This document shows positions 34,737 to 46,269 of a stretch of DNA of 64,000 bases, piece after piece. A program made the position numbers and the translations under genes. Position 1 is the stretch's first letter. The number at the start of each line of letters is the position of its first letter. The notes under the pieces were generated by a model, which worked only from the letters and a program-made list of their open reading frames with translations, made no database searches and had not been told where the DNA came from. The stretch comes from Triglochin maritima (lineage: Eukaryota > Streptophyta > Magnoliopsida > Alismatales > Juncaginaceae), in contig OY821771.1 in NCBI GenBank assembly GCA_963682175.1, positions 9,113,001-9,177,000 of the forward strand. Reading direction: 5' to 3'.

Positions 34737-35471
34737 AGGTAATAAAAGTTTTTGTAGGTTCAACTTACCATTAAGAATACGACTATCGTGTGCACTTCCC
34801 TCCCACGTGGAAATGACATATATGAATCTCATCTGAAAATCACATACTCCTAATACATTTTGGGTTGTGTGCTTCGGGTCTCTACCAGAGCGCTATGCTA
34901 GTTGTTGGTCCTTTGGAACTCACGCGTGTACGTGAGTGCCATCAAGTGCCCCTACGTAGTCCTTGAAGTAAGGAAAATATTTCTCACCACTATGGTCGTG
35001 GATGTATTGCGGGGTTTCATGCAATGACTCTTTCGGTTTGATCATGTCACAAGATCATATTGTGAGTGCACGGAGGACGGTGTTGAAGCGCTTGACTCAC
35101 GGTTTTACGAGAATGTTGAAATATATCTTGGGTTGCCGTATTGAAGTGGGCATGTCCCAGCTCGTAAAGAAACATGTGTATTTGCTATTAACACTAACTT
35201 AACACGTTGCTTTAAGTAGTCCTTGTGCTTTCATAATGTCACAAAAGTTTTAAAAAAACTTCTTATGCATTCTGCACCAGTCGTAACAAACACGCAAATG
35301 CCCAGTTAACATGTCTACCATTTTTTGATTACCAATTATGGGTGCAGTATGTACCTGATTTTTTAATAGGAAAGCTCTAATGTAGTCATCTATAGAAGCA
35401 ATCATGCTAAATACTAACATTTCTTCCTCGTCGTCATCTTGCTGTAGTTCCCTCAACCTATCTAGGTGCAT
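34737..35471 (-). pseudogene. PIF/Harbinger transposase-like (ALP1-like) remnant
   Basis: The minus strand from 35471 gives MHLDRLRELQQDDDEEEMLV then GHLRVCYDWCRMHKKFF, then after stops and frame changes MFLYELGHAHF...FQHSRKTVSQAL, and finally [40 protein letters not shown] and [14 protein letters not shown]. The last part holds the first Asp (GALDGTH) and the second (GSAHDSRIL) of the DDE core. The third acidic residue would lie beyond the LINE insertion. Several stops and frameshifts make it inactive. The known relatives are DDE transposases or domesticated nuclear ALP1-like proteins. Confidence 0.8.
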
Positions 35472-35788
35472 TATGAAAATAGACTAGTTCTTTAAAAGCT
35501 CGTATGTGTGCGACCTTTCAAAGTAGGGGCCAATAGTTCGATCCAACTGCGATTTCTACCAATGAAACAGAACGCTTTAGGACTAGGGTGTACAAGCAAC
35601 GATTTAGTTGGAAAAATGGCACTTATTGGTAAAATGTTGACCACTTATATGTCCTTCAAAAAATAAAGGGAGATAAAAGTATGGTTCATTAAGTAAAAAG
35701 TAACTTATAAAACGGTAATTCACTCCACAAAATCCGAAGACAAAACATTGACATCTAAAAATAAAAAAATAAAAAAGTGTGACAACAT

Positions 35789-35908
35789 GATAAAATTAGA
35801 TTCCAATGTTCAGCAATGATGAAGATACGATAAAATTAGATTCCAATGTTCAGCAATGATGAAGATACAATAAAATTATATTCCAATGTTGAGCTATGCT
35901 GAAGATAA
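35789..35908. repeat. 40-bp tandem repeat, three copies
   Basis: The unit starts GATAAAATTAGATTCCAATG at 35789, 35829 and (slightly diverged) 35869. The first two copies are identical. No coding role is apparent. Confidence 0.9.
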
Positions 35909-36789
35909 TATACTTGGACCAAATATGATTAATAAGCATGGAAGAAAGATCTATGTGGTAGTGTGTTTTATTTGAGCTTCTTTGTGGAATTATTTAGATA
36001 TTTTATCAACATGCTATTTTTTGTCACCTAAAATAAATTTCAGTGCAAAATTAAGCCTATATTATTTTCAAATGGTCCTGTCACATATATTATTGTGGTC
36101 GTCATCTTTAACTCTAGTAAAGCCTATATTACACTAAAATGTAAATCTATTAAGTTTTCCCATCAAAGTACCATTTTTTTTTAAAAAGGTCAATCTATAA
36201 TGTAATAATTTAACAGGAATGATATGCTGCATTTAATCCAGAAGCATGTCTAAATTATCTAAACCACCCAATTTGGAACCTCTTTAACTACAACGTGTGT
36301 CACTTTTTAATTTGTACACCATAATTCGGGATCAATTTATTCATATTTCAACTGGATCATCTTTTCATACTTATTGTTTCCATACCCACAGCTGACATAG
36401 ATATTCCCTTCATCGATGGTCTTGTGCATGTTACCAAAAAGGCCACCCAAGAGAGTATCTGTACAGGACCATCCCCATCAGTCGTACAACAATCTTACTA
36501 GGCTAGAATCGTCTTTGTAATCTTAATCTCTACAGATTTAACAGTAAAACTTTTATTGTAAAAAAATTGCAAGAAAACCAGTTAGCAGAACTGCTAAGAG
36601 TGTGATGTCTTGTATTTATCGTCTCAAACTTTGTATGTTAATTTATTTAAATATGAATCTTTCATGTAAACCTTCATAACTTTTATTTCCATTCAAATTT
36701 AATGTTTCGCAGATCCATGGATGAACAATTAAAAAATTATTGACTACACAAGCATTGAACGCGATCCGAAAATGGAAGAAGACACGATA
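35909..36789. other. AT-rich spacer, nothing recognised
   Basis: No open frame, RNA gene or repeat could be supported here. Confidence 0.5.
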
Positions 36790-37012
36790 ATGTTTCATAG
36801 GTTCTGACATTTGTTGGTACACATACACCAACGGCATGTATCTGTCGGATAAGGGTCTGATGTTTGTTGGTAGACATATACCGACGGTACATTCCATCGA
36901 TGTAGCATACTGATATTTATCACCGATGGAACATGTTCGTCGGTGTATACATGTACAATCATCGGAGTACGTATTAGTCGGTGTAATATACACAGACGAA
37001 TTTATCCGTCGG
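36790..37012. repeat. Cluster of ACCGACGG/TCGGTGTA motifs, CACTA-like subterminal region
   Basis: Around ten alternating inverted motifs such as ACCGACGGTA, CACCGATGG, CGTCGGTGTATAC and CCGTCGGTGTTAC fall within about 200 bp. Such arrays are typical of the subterminal regions of CACTA-type transposons, where they bind the transposase. No CACTA terminus or transposase was found, so the assignment is tentative. Confidence 0.45.
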
Positions 37013-37019
37013 TGTTACG

Positions 37020-37490
37020 TCATTAGTATTTTTCATGAAAGAAATATGTTCTAAAAGTTTTAGTTTTATATGTATTTTATTATGAATTGAATGTATTGAA
37101 CATTTTGTCACTTGATTAATGTATTCGTTTTTTGGAAGAGTTAATGAAGAGATTTTTAGTCCTTAAACGTAGAGCTCTAAAAAAAGATGATTTACATAAA
37201 TCAAAATTAATTCACAATTATGACGATTAACATGAAACGTTAATCATCGAGATAAGATTGTCATGTTGATTAAGAGAGATATTGTAGCTCTACAAATATT
37301 TAACAACATAAATATATGAAATGGAAAATGTTTCTTTCATAAATTGAATTGACCTAACAAATGAAACATTATGGATTTGTGTTTGTGTCATTAATGTTTC
37401 ATTGTGTCTTTCAATCCTAAGATATAAGGCCTATATCTTTTCACATTAGGAATGTATGATTTGATTATTATCAAAAAACTATCAATAAGT
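37020..37490 (+). mobile_element. LTR-B element, 3' internal segment, plus sense
   Basis: This segment is homologous to 41150-41600 in the same orientation and to 39054-39540 in inverted orientation (shared blocks include TCTAAAAGTTTTA, GTAGAGCTCTAAAA, TTGTAGCTCTACAA). In the other copies it immediately precedes an LTR-B start, so it is taken as the region before the 3' LTR. It is interrupted at 37490 by the LTR beginning TGTAGGATTTC and appears to resume near 39541. Confidence 0.6.
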
Positions 37491-39053
37491 TGTAGGATTT
37501 CATGTTTAATTATACATATATATTTTCGAATTTTTTTATGTATAATAAGGATCAATTACAATTTTCTTTGATTTATTTCATGCATGCATCGGTTTGTTTT
37601 AACATCTAGTTTCAAAACTCTATTAAAACAAACAAGGGCTCCGAAATTCATACCTAGAAGTTCTCTAAAACTTCTTGAAGATTCGGAGACGTTGGGGATG
37701 CTCCTCGCTGCGCCGGATGCCTCCGAGTATTCACCAAACTCTAAACAAGATCGGAGAGAGGGAAGCTAGTCTCTCAATCTCCGATAAGGTTTAGAATCCA
37801 ATTACTAACCCCTCTTTAATTCCCTTGAGAAGATGATCTCTTAAGAACTAAACTAAACTTAAGAATTTGTGGAATTTTCGTGGAGAATTAAGGAGAAAGA
37901 TTTTGCATGAAAAGCAATATTAATTAAGATGTAGGAAGGCAATGAGATAACCTCTATTTATAGGTTCTCTCCAAATTACCTATTCATGTGCAACCTCTTG
38001 CCCATGATTTCATGCAAAATTCCATCTAACCATCCATTATTTATTAATAAATAATATTAGCCACGAATTAAATCAATTATGGACCAATTCCATGCATGAT
38101 CTAATTAATTCTTAAATTAATTCTGCATAAACCGTCTGGACCGGTCGACCGTTTTTGGAGGTTCGGTCGACCGCTCGAACCAGTTTCGGTCGACCGTTCA
38201 ATAGCTCGGTCGACCGTTCGTAACAGGAACTATTCCATCGCAATGTTCGGTCGACCGACCGATCACTTTCGGTCGACCGTTCGAACAAATGAAAATTCTC
38301 TGTTATCGGTCGAGACATGTCCGGTCGACCGTGCCCTACCGGTCGACCGTTTACTGCTAACCGGTCGACCGTTTGAGCACTGTTTTGCAGACTTGTCAAA
38401 TTTCGGTTTAACCCCTACAAAATTTGACATTTCGGGATTAGTAGTAAATCCACAACTTATGTAACATATTATCCTGTGTAATGATCAGTCATTACACCCC
38501 ATAATATTTACATCACATATGAATTTAATTTAGATTCTAATTATGTTATTAATCACGACATAATTTTGATTTTGCTTGTTCACCCCATGTGTCATATTTT
38601 CTACATGAAACCCGACACATCTTATGAACTCAAAATCCCAATTTCTTGTTTCCCAGTTTTGTGGTGTGACCTATGGGAGGATCTAAACTAAGTTGGCAGT
38701 GATATTAAAGGCTTAATATCACAAGCTATAAGCGGTATCTAGCTACACATTATAGCTCCCAATTAGTTAGATGTCTTAATTCCACTCGAACCAAAACCCG
38801 ATCCATTTAGTGATGGCGTGCACCACTTGTGTCCGTCCCTTGCCTCATGATATTAAGAATACACACAAAGTAGTATTGTGTCATCTTTGTCTTAGTATTC
38901 ATTTCTTGATCTCTTTAAGCTAGTTATAAATATGTGACTTAACTCAAATCACATTGTGCACATTATAACTTTGCTTTATCAAGGGGCCCACTAATATCAT
39001 CACTCAATTAAGAGGGGCAATGATAGTCTTTTGACTAACTACCTTCTCCAACA
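37491..39053 (-). mobile_element. LTR-B2, 1563 bp, minus sense
   Basis: Ends TGTAGGATTTC and CTCCAACA. Closely similar throughout to the LTR at 28996-30537. The adjoining 39054-39540 reads, on the minus strand, as the segment that precedes LTR-B, so this is the 3' LTR of a truncated minus-strand element that inserted into a plus-strand sibling. The flanking TAAGT and AAAGT differ by one base, and no clean duplication is expected because the 5' part is lost. Confidence 0.75.
38135..38385. repeat. GGTCGACC palindrome array in LTR-B2
   Basis: Nine exact GGTCGACC cores in about 245 bp, the densest array in the window, mostly extended to CGGTCGACCG. Includes the double form CGGTCGACCGACCG. Confidence 0.93.
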
Positions 39054-39540
39054 AAAGTAGTACTTAACCAACCAATGCATTTATACTACACTGATCGATA
39101 GTTCAAGACACTGATCTAATTAAGTATTCCTTAAGTGATTAGATATAAGTCTCATATCAAAGGACCAAAGACACAGTAAAATATTAATGACACAGAAACA
39201 CATTTCTATAATATTTTACTTATTAGGTCTATTCAGTATACAAAAGTAATATTTTCCTCTTTTGCATACCCGTGTTGTCACTCACTTGTAGAGCTACAAT
39301 GATCTATGACCAACACGACAATCTTAACTCGGTAATTAATGTTCCATGTTAGTTACCATGATTGCGAATATCTTTTGTTTTATGTAAACCAATATCTTTT
39401 AGAGCTCTACGGTTAAGGACCAAGAGCCTCTTCCTTAACACTTCTAAAAGACGAATAACATAAACAAGGAACAAAATGATTTCTCATTCAATTCATAATA
39501 ATTGACATTTAAAAGTAAAACTTTTAGAACACATTCCCTT
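39054..39540 (-). mobile_element. LTR-B element, 3' internal segment, minus sense
   Basis: Inverted relative of 37020-37490 and 41150-41600, contiguous with the LTR at 37491-39053. The arrangement makes an inverted repeat of about 470 bp around LTR-B2. Confidence 0.65.
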
Positions 39541-41149
39541 CATGAGTATGGTGAGAAATGTATTAGTTGGTTATACATGACTTATGCCGGAAAAGATAGC
39601 TAATCAAAAGATTATCATTGTCCATCTTGACTTGAGTTATGATATTGTTGGACCCTAGATAAAGCGAAATTATAATGTGCACAATGTAACTTGTGTATAC
39701 TTATATATTTATAATTAGCTTGAGAGATTAAGAAATGAATATATAATACAAAAATGACACATTTCTACTTTGTATAATATTCTCAATATCACGAGGCAAG
39801 GGATAGGCACAAGTGATATTTTACATATCACTAAGTGAATCATATTTAGTTCGAGTGAGCAAAACATCTTTGTTATTTGGGTAACTTTAATGTGTAGTCA
39901 GATACTGCTTATAGTTTATGATATAATGTGTTTTATATCATTGACAACATAACTTAGATCCTCATATAGGTCACACCACAAAACTGGGAAACAAGAAATT
40001 TGATTTTATATTTTATATGATGTATTAAGTTTCATGTATTATGAAATAATATGCATGTGGTAAAATAATAAAATCAATATGTTGTAAAAACGACATGGTT
40101 AGAATAATTAATAAATTCGTATGAGATGTATATATATTATGGGGTATAATGTTTTGACATTATATATGATAATATATTACATGATATAATGTGATTTACA
40201 ACATTATAACATATGAATTTGCTAAAACTCCAAAATCCATATTTTGTTGGATATTAATAAAAAAATTGGTAGAGTCAAAAACAGTAAAAAATGATCCAAC
40301 CGTTTGACCACGTTTTTGTATATATTAATAAGAGAATTTTTTCTGATTAATGACTGGATTTAATCCACTTTGGTCAAAGGTAGTTATGAGATGATGATGA
40401 TGTGACAAAATAAATAAGAGATTATGCAAAGTGATTTGCACAAGATATGGTTTAGTGGAGATGTAAACAAGAGATCATGTGTAAGTGGTTTGCACATGAT
40501 GTGGTTTAGTGGAGAGATTAATAAAGGATCATGTGTAAGTGGTTTGCGCATGATGTGGGTTAGAAGAAATCATATAAACCGGTTTATCATCCCTTCCTGG
40601 TTAATACTAATGCAAAAATTCTTTATCTCCCTAACCACCCCATTAATCCATCATAAAATTCTCTTAATTATTCAAGTTTTTGAATATTAAATTGTCAGGA
40701 GCTTTAGATATGTTATTAGCTAGATTCTAACCTTGATTTAGAGATTGATTGGCTAGCTCATTTCTCTCTAATCTTGTTTAGAGTTTGGTGAACACTTGGA
40801 GGCGAATCGATGGACGATTCAACATGCAACGCAACTCCAGATCTTCATAAAGGTTTTAGAGAACCTTTGAGTGTGATCATCTTCTATTTATTTCAATATA
40901 TATGTAGATACATGATATTAGAATAAATATAAAATAATGTACATGAAATCGTCGAAAATATGGAAATCGATCTTGTATGCATGTATAATTTTTTAAAACT
41001 ATATACATACATAGGCGTACGAAATATATCACGTAGAAACATGTTACTCCAAAAACATGTTTTTTGAATCAATTGTCTTGTTCGAACTACCCCGTTTTGA
41101 TGTCTTGTTTCATGAGAACTACAAAACGTCATTTCACAGCCAATTACCA
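39541..41149 (+). mobile_element. LTR-B3, plus sense, without the palindrome array
   Basis: The beginning parallels LTR-B4 (AGTTGGTTATACATGACTTA, GATAGCTAATCAAAAGATTA), and the later part parallels LTR-B1 in sense (GATTGGCTAGCTCATTTCTC, TTGGTGAACACTTGGAGGC). Where B1, B2 and B4 carry the array, B3 has only CCAACCGTTTGACCACG. It also contains three copies of a short direct repeat (AAGTGGTTTGCACATGATGT-like) at 40430-40560. The right end is approximate. Confidence 0.6.
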
Positions 41150-42135
41150 TGATGGTGAAAGAAATGTGTTTTAAAAGTTTTACTTTTATATGTCAATTAT
41201 TATGAATTGGATGTGCAAATATTTTGTTCCTTGATTATTGTATTCGTCTTTTGGAAGTGTTAAGGAAGAAACTCTTGATCCTTAACCGTAGAGCTCTAAA
41301 AGATAATGGTTTACATAAATCAAAAGTTTTTCACAATCATGGTAATTAACATGGAACATTAATCACCGAGAAAAGATTGTCGTGTTGGTCATCGATTGTT
41401 GTAGCTCTACAAATTATTGACGACACGAGTATATAAAAGAGGAAAAAATTATTTTTATATATTGAATAGACCTAACAAGTAAAACATTATGGAATTGTGT
41501 TTCGTGTCATTAATGTTTTATTGTGTCTTGGATCATAAGATATGAGACTTATATCTTTTCACTCAAGAAGTGCTTAATTTGATTATTGTCAAAAGCTATC
41601 AATGAGTATAGTGATAAAAGGCAATAGTTGGTTGAACATGACTTGTACTGGAAAAGATAGCTAGTCAAACGATTATCGTTGCCCCCTCTTTATTAAGTGA
41701 TGATATTAGTGGGTCCCTTGATAAAGCAAAATTATAATGTGCACAATGTAACTTATGTTAAGTTACATAGTTATAATTAGCTTAAAGAGATCAAGAAATG
41801 AATATAATACAAATATGACATATTTCTACTTTGCATATATTCTTAATATCATGAGGCAAGAGACGGACAAAAGTGGTGCACTTACAACGCTAAATGGATC
41901 GTGTTTTGGTTCGGGTGGAACAAAGACATCTATGCTAATTGGGTAACTATAATGTGTAGCTAGATCCGCTTATAGTTTGGGATATTAAGTGTTTAATATC
42001 ACTGTTAATTTGGCTAAGATCCTCCTATAGGTCACACCACAAAACTGGGAAACAAGAAGCTTGATTTTGAGTTCATATGATGTGTCGGGTTTCATGTGAA
42101 AAAAGACACATGTGGTGAATCAATAAAATCAATAT
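41150..42135 (+). mobile_element. LTR-B internal segment and first part of LTR-B4
   Basis: The segment at 41150-41605 matches 37020-37490, and LTR-B4 begins about 41625 (AGTTGGTTGAACATGACTTG). B3, this segment and B4 together look like an LTR-internal-LTR element with almost all of its coding region deleted. B4 is interrupted at 42136 by an LTR-A insertion and continues at 43651. Confidence 0.6.
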
Positions 42136-43650
42136 TGTTGGATCGTGAGGGTCTATAATTATAATCACTTTTAAGCCTAATTACCTACTTGTTTAACTAT
42201 CAAAGATGTGCAACGGAATTTAAACAAAACAAGAAAGTAAGGAAGATGATAATGCAAACCACAAGGAACACTGGAGATTTTTACAGAGGTTCGGTCACCC
42301 GCCTACGTCTTCTCTTGCAAGCTCCGCTCGACACTTCGAGCTCCACTCACGACTTCACTAACCACTCCTCATTCCGGGCCGGGAGAGAACGCCTTTACAA
42401 TCTTCAAACTCGCGAACAACCCTCGCCGAGCTTAGCTCCACCTCTCACAATCCGAGAGGGATACTTCGGGCTCTCACCGAAGTCTATACTCATGTCTTGG
42501 GCTTTCACCAAGACCATTGCTTCTTGAACAATGGTTGAGTGGAACAACACTCTCTAAACTTGAGCACACTTGAGTGAGAATAGGATTTAAGACTAAAGTG
42601 TGGAATGTTTGAGGCTTGGAGTGTTTTGAGTTTCTCTCTAATGTGTTGGACAAATAGTAGTGGGAGAGTTGTGTTAAAATGTGTTTTACAACTCTATATA
42701 TAAGCATTAGAGAGAATATAGTCGTTGGGGACGAATTGGGTAAAGATTGTGTAAGATACATAAAACATAATTCTGCAGGACCCAATTCAGAACAAATTCG
42801 GTCGACCGAATCGGACACGCCGGTCGACCGGTTTGTCAAATAAGGCTTTGACTTAAGTTCACTTAAGTGAATGGTCGAACGAGCTTTAGGGGATTGGTCG
42901 ACCGTTCAAGGATTTTTGGTTTGAGCAAATGGGATCGGTCGAACTAGGCAAGTGGTTGGTTCGATCGAATACGTCCATACACTTCTGGGTTTTGGAAGAA
43001 TTGAGTTTCGGTCGACCGGGGTCAAAGACACGTTCGACCGAATTAGTCCAGAGTGTTCAGGGTGACCAAAAATATGTTTGATTGGTCGACCGCTAGAAAG
43101 GTTTCGGTCGACCGGATGTTTGTTAAGTTTGGGGTTTTGGGAAATCCAACCGTTGTAGAAAAAAACGACAAATCAAACGGTCATGTGACACGTGTGATCG
43201 GTCGAACAGAAAGGTTGAAATGGTCGATCGGTGTTACCACTTAATCCTGTAACAGAATTAACAACCAGATCGGTCGAACGAAGAACTCGTTTCGGTCAAC
43301 CAATTTGGTCCAGACAGTTCAGGTTAGGTTAAGTGTTTTCCGGTTCAAGTTTGGGTGATCTACTGAAGTCTAAATGTTATGAAATTTTGTGTGTGACTTC
43401 TCTAAGGAACCTAGTGTGTGTTTAAGTTGATTTTAGCTCAAGTATGCTCAATTTACACAAGTTCCTAAGACTCAAGGAAAACGCAAAATACATGTCTTCA
43501 ATTGAGCTTGATTACATGTCTTGACTTGATTTCCTTTCTTCCTTGAGTCTTGATCACATGTAGAGGTCAACACAGAGCAATATATATGCAATGCAACATG
43601 TGTGCTACTCTACACGATCACAATTAAGATTAAAAGGCCAAAAGGCAACA
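42136..43650 (-). mobile_element. LTR-A solo LTR, 1515 bp, with perfect AATAT duplication
   Basis: Begins TGTTGGATCGTGAGGG and ends GGCCAAAAGGCAACA. AATAT flanks it at 42131-42135 and 43651-43655. The LTR-B4 sequence reads continuously across the insertion. The TATA box on the minus strand is near 42690 (TCTATATATAAGC printed). It has no internal coding region, so it is a solo LTR. Confidence 0.92.
42795..43330. repeat. GGTCGACC palindrome array in an LTR-A solo LTR
   Basis: Six exact cores and many variants (GGTCGAACG, GGTTCGATCG, GTTCGACCG). ACTTAAGT occurs twice near 42850-42865. Confidence 0.9.
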
Positions 43651-44676
43651 AATATGTCACGAAAATTGACATAATTAGAATCATGAATAAATTCATATAA
43701 GATGTATATATTATGGGGTGTAATAATTTAACATTACATAAGATAGTATATTACATGAGATATAGATTTGCTAAAACCCCTAAAAGATCAAATTTTGTTG
43801 GAGATAAATCCAAAATTTGACAAAGACAAAATCAGGGTCAAAACGGTCAACCGTTTTGCATTCGGTTGACCGAGTCCTTGGGGATGGTCGACCAGACAAG
43901 GATCGGAACGCGTGGGTCGACCGAAATTATCTGTACGTGTCATGATAATGGGATCGGTCGACCGGGCGTGAGTACACGGTCGACCGAAAATATCCAGGAC
44001 TTTTCTTGGTGATATAACGGTCGAGTGGTACAAGGACACGGTCGACCAAAGTCACCTCCCAGGTTCAACGAACACAACGACCAAACGGTCGAACGGCAAA
44101 GGGGACTCGTGCGACCGAAAACCACCAGTGAATTCCACCAACTCTCAACCTCCAACACCGGTCGAACCCCCGAGCACTCTCGGTCGACCGAATTCCACCA
44201 GTAGAATCCATCAACATAACCCAACAATACCGGTCGACCGAACCACCTTCGGTCGAACCAACCACTAATTCAACTTAAGTCATCGGTCGGACGAGTCTAA
44301 TGGGCGGTTGACCGTTTAGATTGTCAACGCCCCAACCGACCTACAACAGTGCACGCGGTCGAACGGCAAAGGGACCCGTTCGACCGAAAACAACCATGCT
44401 TGCCTCAAATGCCCGACCGGTCGACCGCCCAAGGGTATCGTTCGACCGGTGTGAGGTAGTAACCTGAAATCTCATAAAGAATGGTCGACCGTTTGCACCA
44501 ACCGGTCGACCGATCAGACAGTAAAATCTGTTGCACGTTTGCTTGCGACGAACCTTTCGGCCTACCATCGACTTCCAAATCCTCACACAACAAAAGTGAG
44601 TTACGACTACAAGTTTGATATACCGTGAAGGTCTGAAGAAACCTTCGAAGAACCTCGACGGTGCTTCCACGAGCAC
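43651..44676. mobile_element. LTR-B4 continuation joined to inverted gypsy LTR within an array
   Basis: From 43651 to about 43900 the sequence is plus-sense LTR-B (ATCAAATTTTGTTGGAGATA then the array). From about 44400 to 44676 it appears to be minus-sense gypsy LTR that continues beyond the solo LTR at 44677-45898 to the gypsy polypurine tract at 46237. The switch lies inside the palindrome array (43845-44520), which contains ten exact GGTCGACC cores. The exact junction cannot be placed because both families carry the motif. Confidence 0.55.
43845..44520. repeat. GGTCGACC palindrome array spanning two LTR families
   Basis: Ten exact cores plus variants. The block ACTTAAGTCATCGGTCGG at about 44273 matches ACTTAAGTCATCAGTCGA at 15049 in LTR-A. 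Confidence 0.9.
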
Positions 44677-45898
44677 TGATGAGAATTAAATTTATACCGC
44701 AAGTGCACGACGTCAATGAAGACGTGGCAAATACGGGTCGAACACAAGGAGGGAGAGATTTGTTATTAGTGTGATTTCGATTGGGGAAAAGAAGGAGAGA
44801 AGAATTAAATTGGGTTTTAAGATTTTTGATTTTTAATTATCTAAAGCAAGAAACAAGAACAATTAAAATTAAAACAAGAACAAAGAAGTGAATTCTGTTG
44901 GGTGGAGGTTTAGGTATTGGGTTTAGATTAGAGAATTCAGAAACTTATAATAAATCATATTAGTTATAAAGCATTACATGATAAATGATTTAACATAAAC
45001 TCAAGTAATCAAAATATACTAACACGAAATTAAAATAATAACTTTTATTCTTCTTCTCTTCACCCTAAATCCGTCACCTCCACCCTTTAGAAAGAGTTAG
45101 AAACTCATGGATGAAAAGGAGGAGAAGGGGTCCTAGAGGAATTACAAAAGAAAACTAAAAACAAGAAATAAAACAACAGAAATTTATTAAACTAAGGAAT
45201 AAAAACTACAACTAAAAACTAGGTCTAAGGCCAAGGACCTTTATTACATCGTTCTCGGGGCTATTTATAGTTGCTACAAGAGACCTAAGTATAGAATTGG
45301 AGAGTACACGTGTCCAGACACGACTGGACAAAATTGGAGCACACGGATCGGCTCTGGGGTGGCGTTTTCGCCACACAATGCATGTGATATGCGGCGATTT
45401 CGCCGCACAATATCCTCTGATTTAATCCCGATTTTTGTTGTGTGTTTTTGGTATGATTTGATCCTCCTTTGCGCGTGTGGATGATTTCTTTTCATTCTTT
45501 TGAGCTCCGGATTAATTCTTTTATATGTTTGGAGATTTACATTGATTTTTCTTTAGATTTTCTCCAAGCTAATATTTTGGTGCTTTAATTGCAATTAGGT
45601 CCTTGTCTTTTTGCAATTAAATCCCCGGCTACTTTTGTGCGTAAGTCCTTGTTCTTTTCGTAGTTAGGTCTTGAATGCTTTTATGCTTGGATACATTTCC
45701 ATTTGAAACCCGATAATCTTGAACTTGGTCTTTATGATAGAAATGAGTCTTTTGCACGAGTTTATGCTCAGGATGTGGGTAAATTGCATTCAGGTCCCTG
45801 TATTCTGTAAATAAGACTAAACACATACCTTAGTAGCATTTATTGATGTAAAAGTGATCTAAATAAAAGACATATTATGCAATGTATGCAATGCATCA
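44677..45898 (-). mobile_element. LTR-S solo LTR, 1222 bp, with perfect AGCAC duplication
   Basis: Begins TGATGAGAATTAAATTTA and ends GCAATGCATCA. AGCAC flanks it at 44672-44676 and 45899-45903. A minus-strand TATA box (CTATTTATAG printed) is at 45261-45270. Upstream in sense are two hairpins: GTGGCG/CGCCAC at 45359-45374 and GCGGCGA/TCGCCGC at 45391-45406. No internal region, so it is a solo LTR; the copy at 56341-57569 is a close relative. Confidence 0.93.
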
Positions 45899-46236
45899 AG
45901 CACTTCTCCAAAAATCACGATCCGTCGACGAACCTCACGCTCGATCAACGATCACCTCCTCCTCAACAAGCACGAGCACACCTTCACCTCGCCGGAGTTC
46001 AAAGCCTCTCGTCGGAGCACCAACCAGGAGAGAGAGAGATGTGAGAGAGAGTGAAGTGTGATAGAGAGGAAGAATCCCAATTAAATATCTCTCACCACTT
46101 CAATCCTCACCATCCATCTAATCACCAACCCATCTCAACCACTCATCCATCACATTCCATCTCAGTCGTCCAAACTCAACTCCTCCTAATCACCACCTAA
46201 ACCACAAATAAACCCAATTAGGATTAGGATCTCACA
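45899..46236 (-). mobile_element. 5' part (in sense) of the minus-strand gypsy LTR
   Basis: Sense begins TGTGAGATCC at 46236, directly after the polypurine tract. It continues across the LTR-S insertion into 44676 and below. There is no coding sequence. Confidence 0.7.
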
Positions 46237-46269
46237 ATCCACCCTCCTAAAAGAATTTCATCCTCGAAA

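Noticed and set aside
37491..39058. Perfect target-site duplication for LTR-B2
   Set aside because: TAAGT and AAAGT differ by one base, and the same AAAGT also follows LTR-B1, so it may be partly element sequence.
43053..44716. Short open frames in the palindrome arrays
   Set aside because: They recur only because the motif has few stops (VDRP/GRP-like peptides) and are not conserved between copies.
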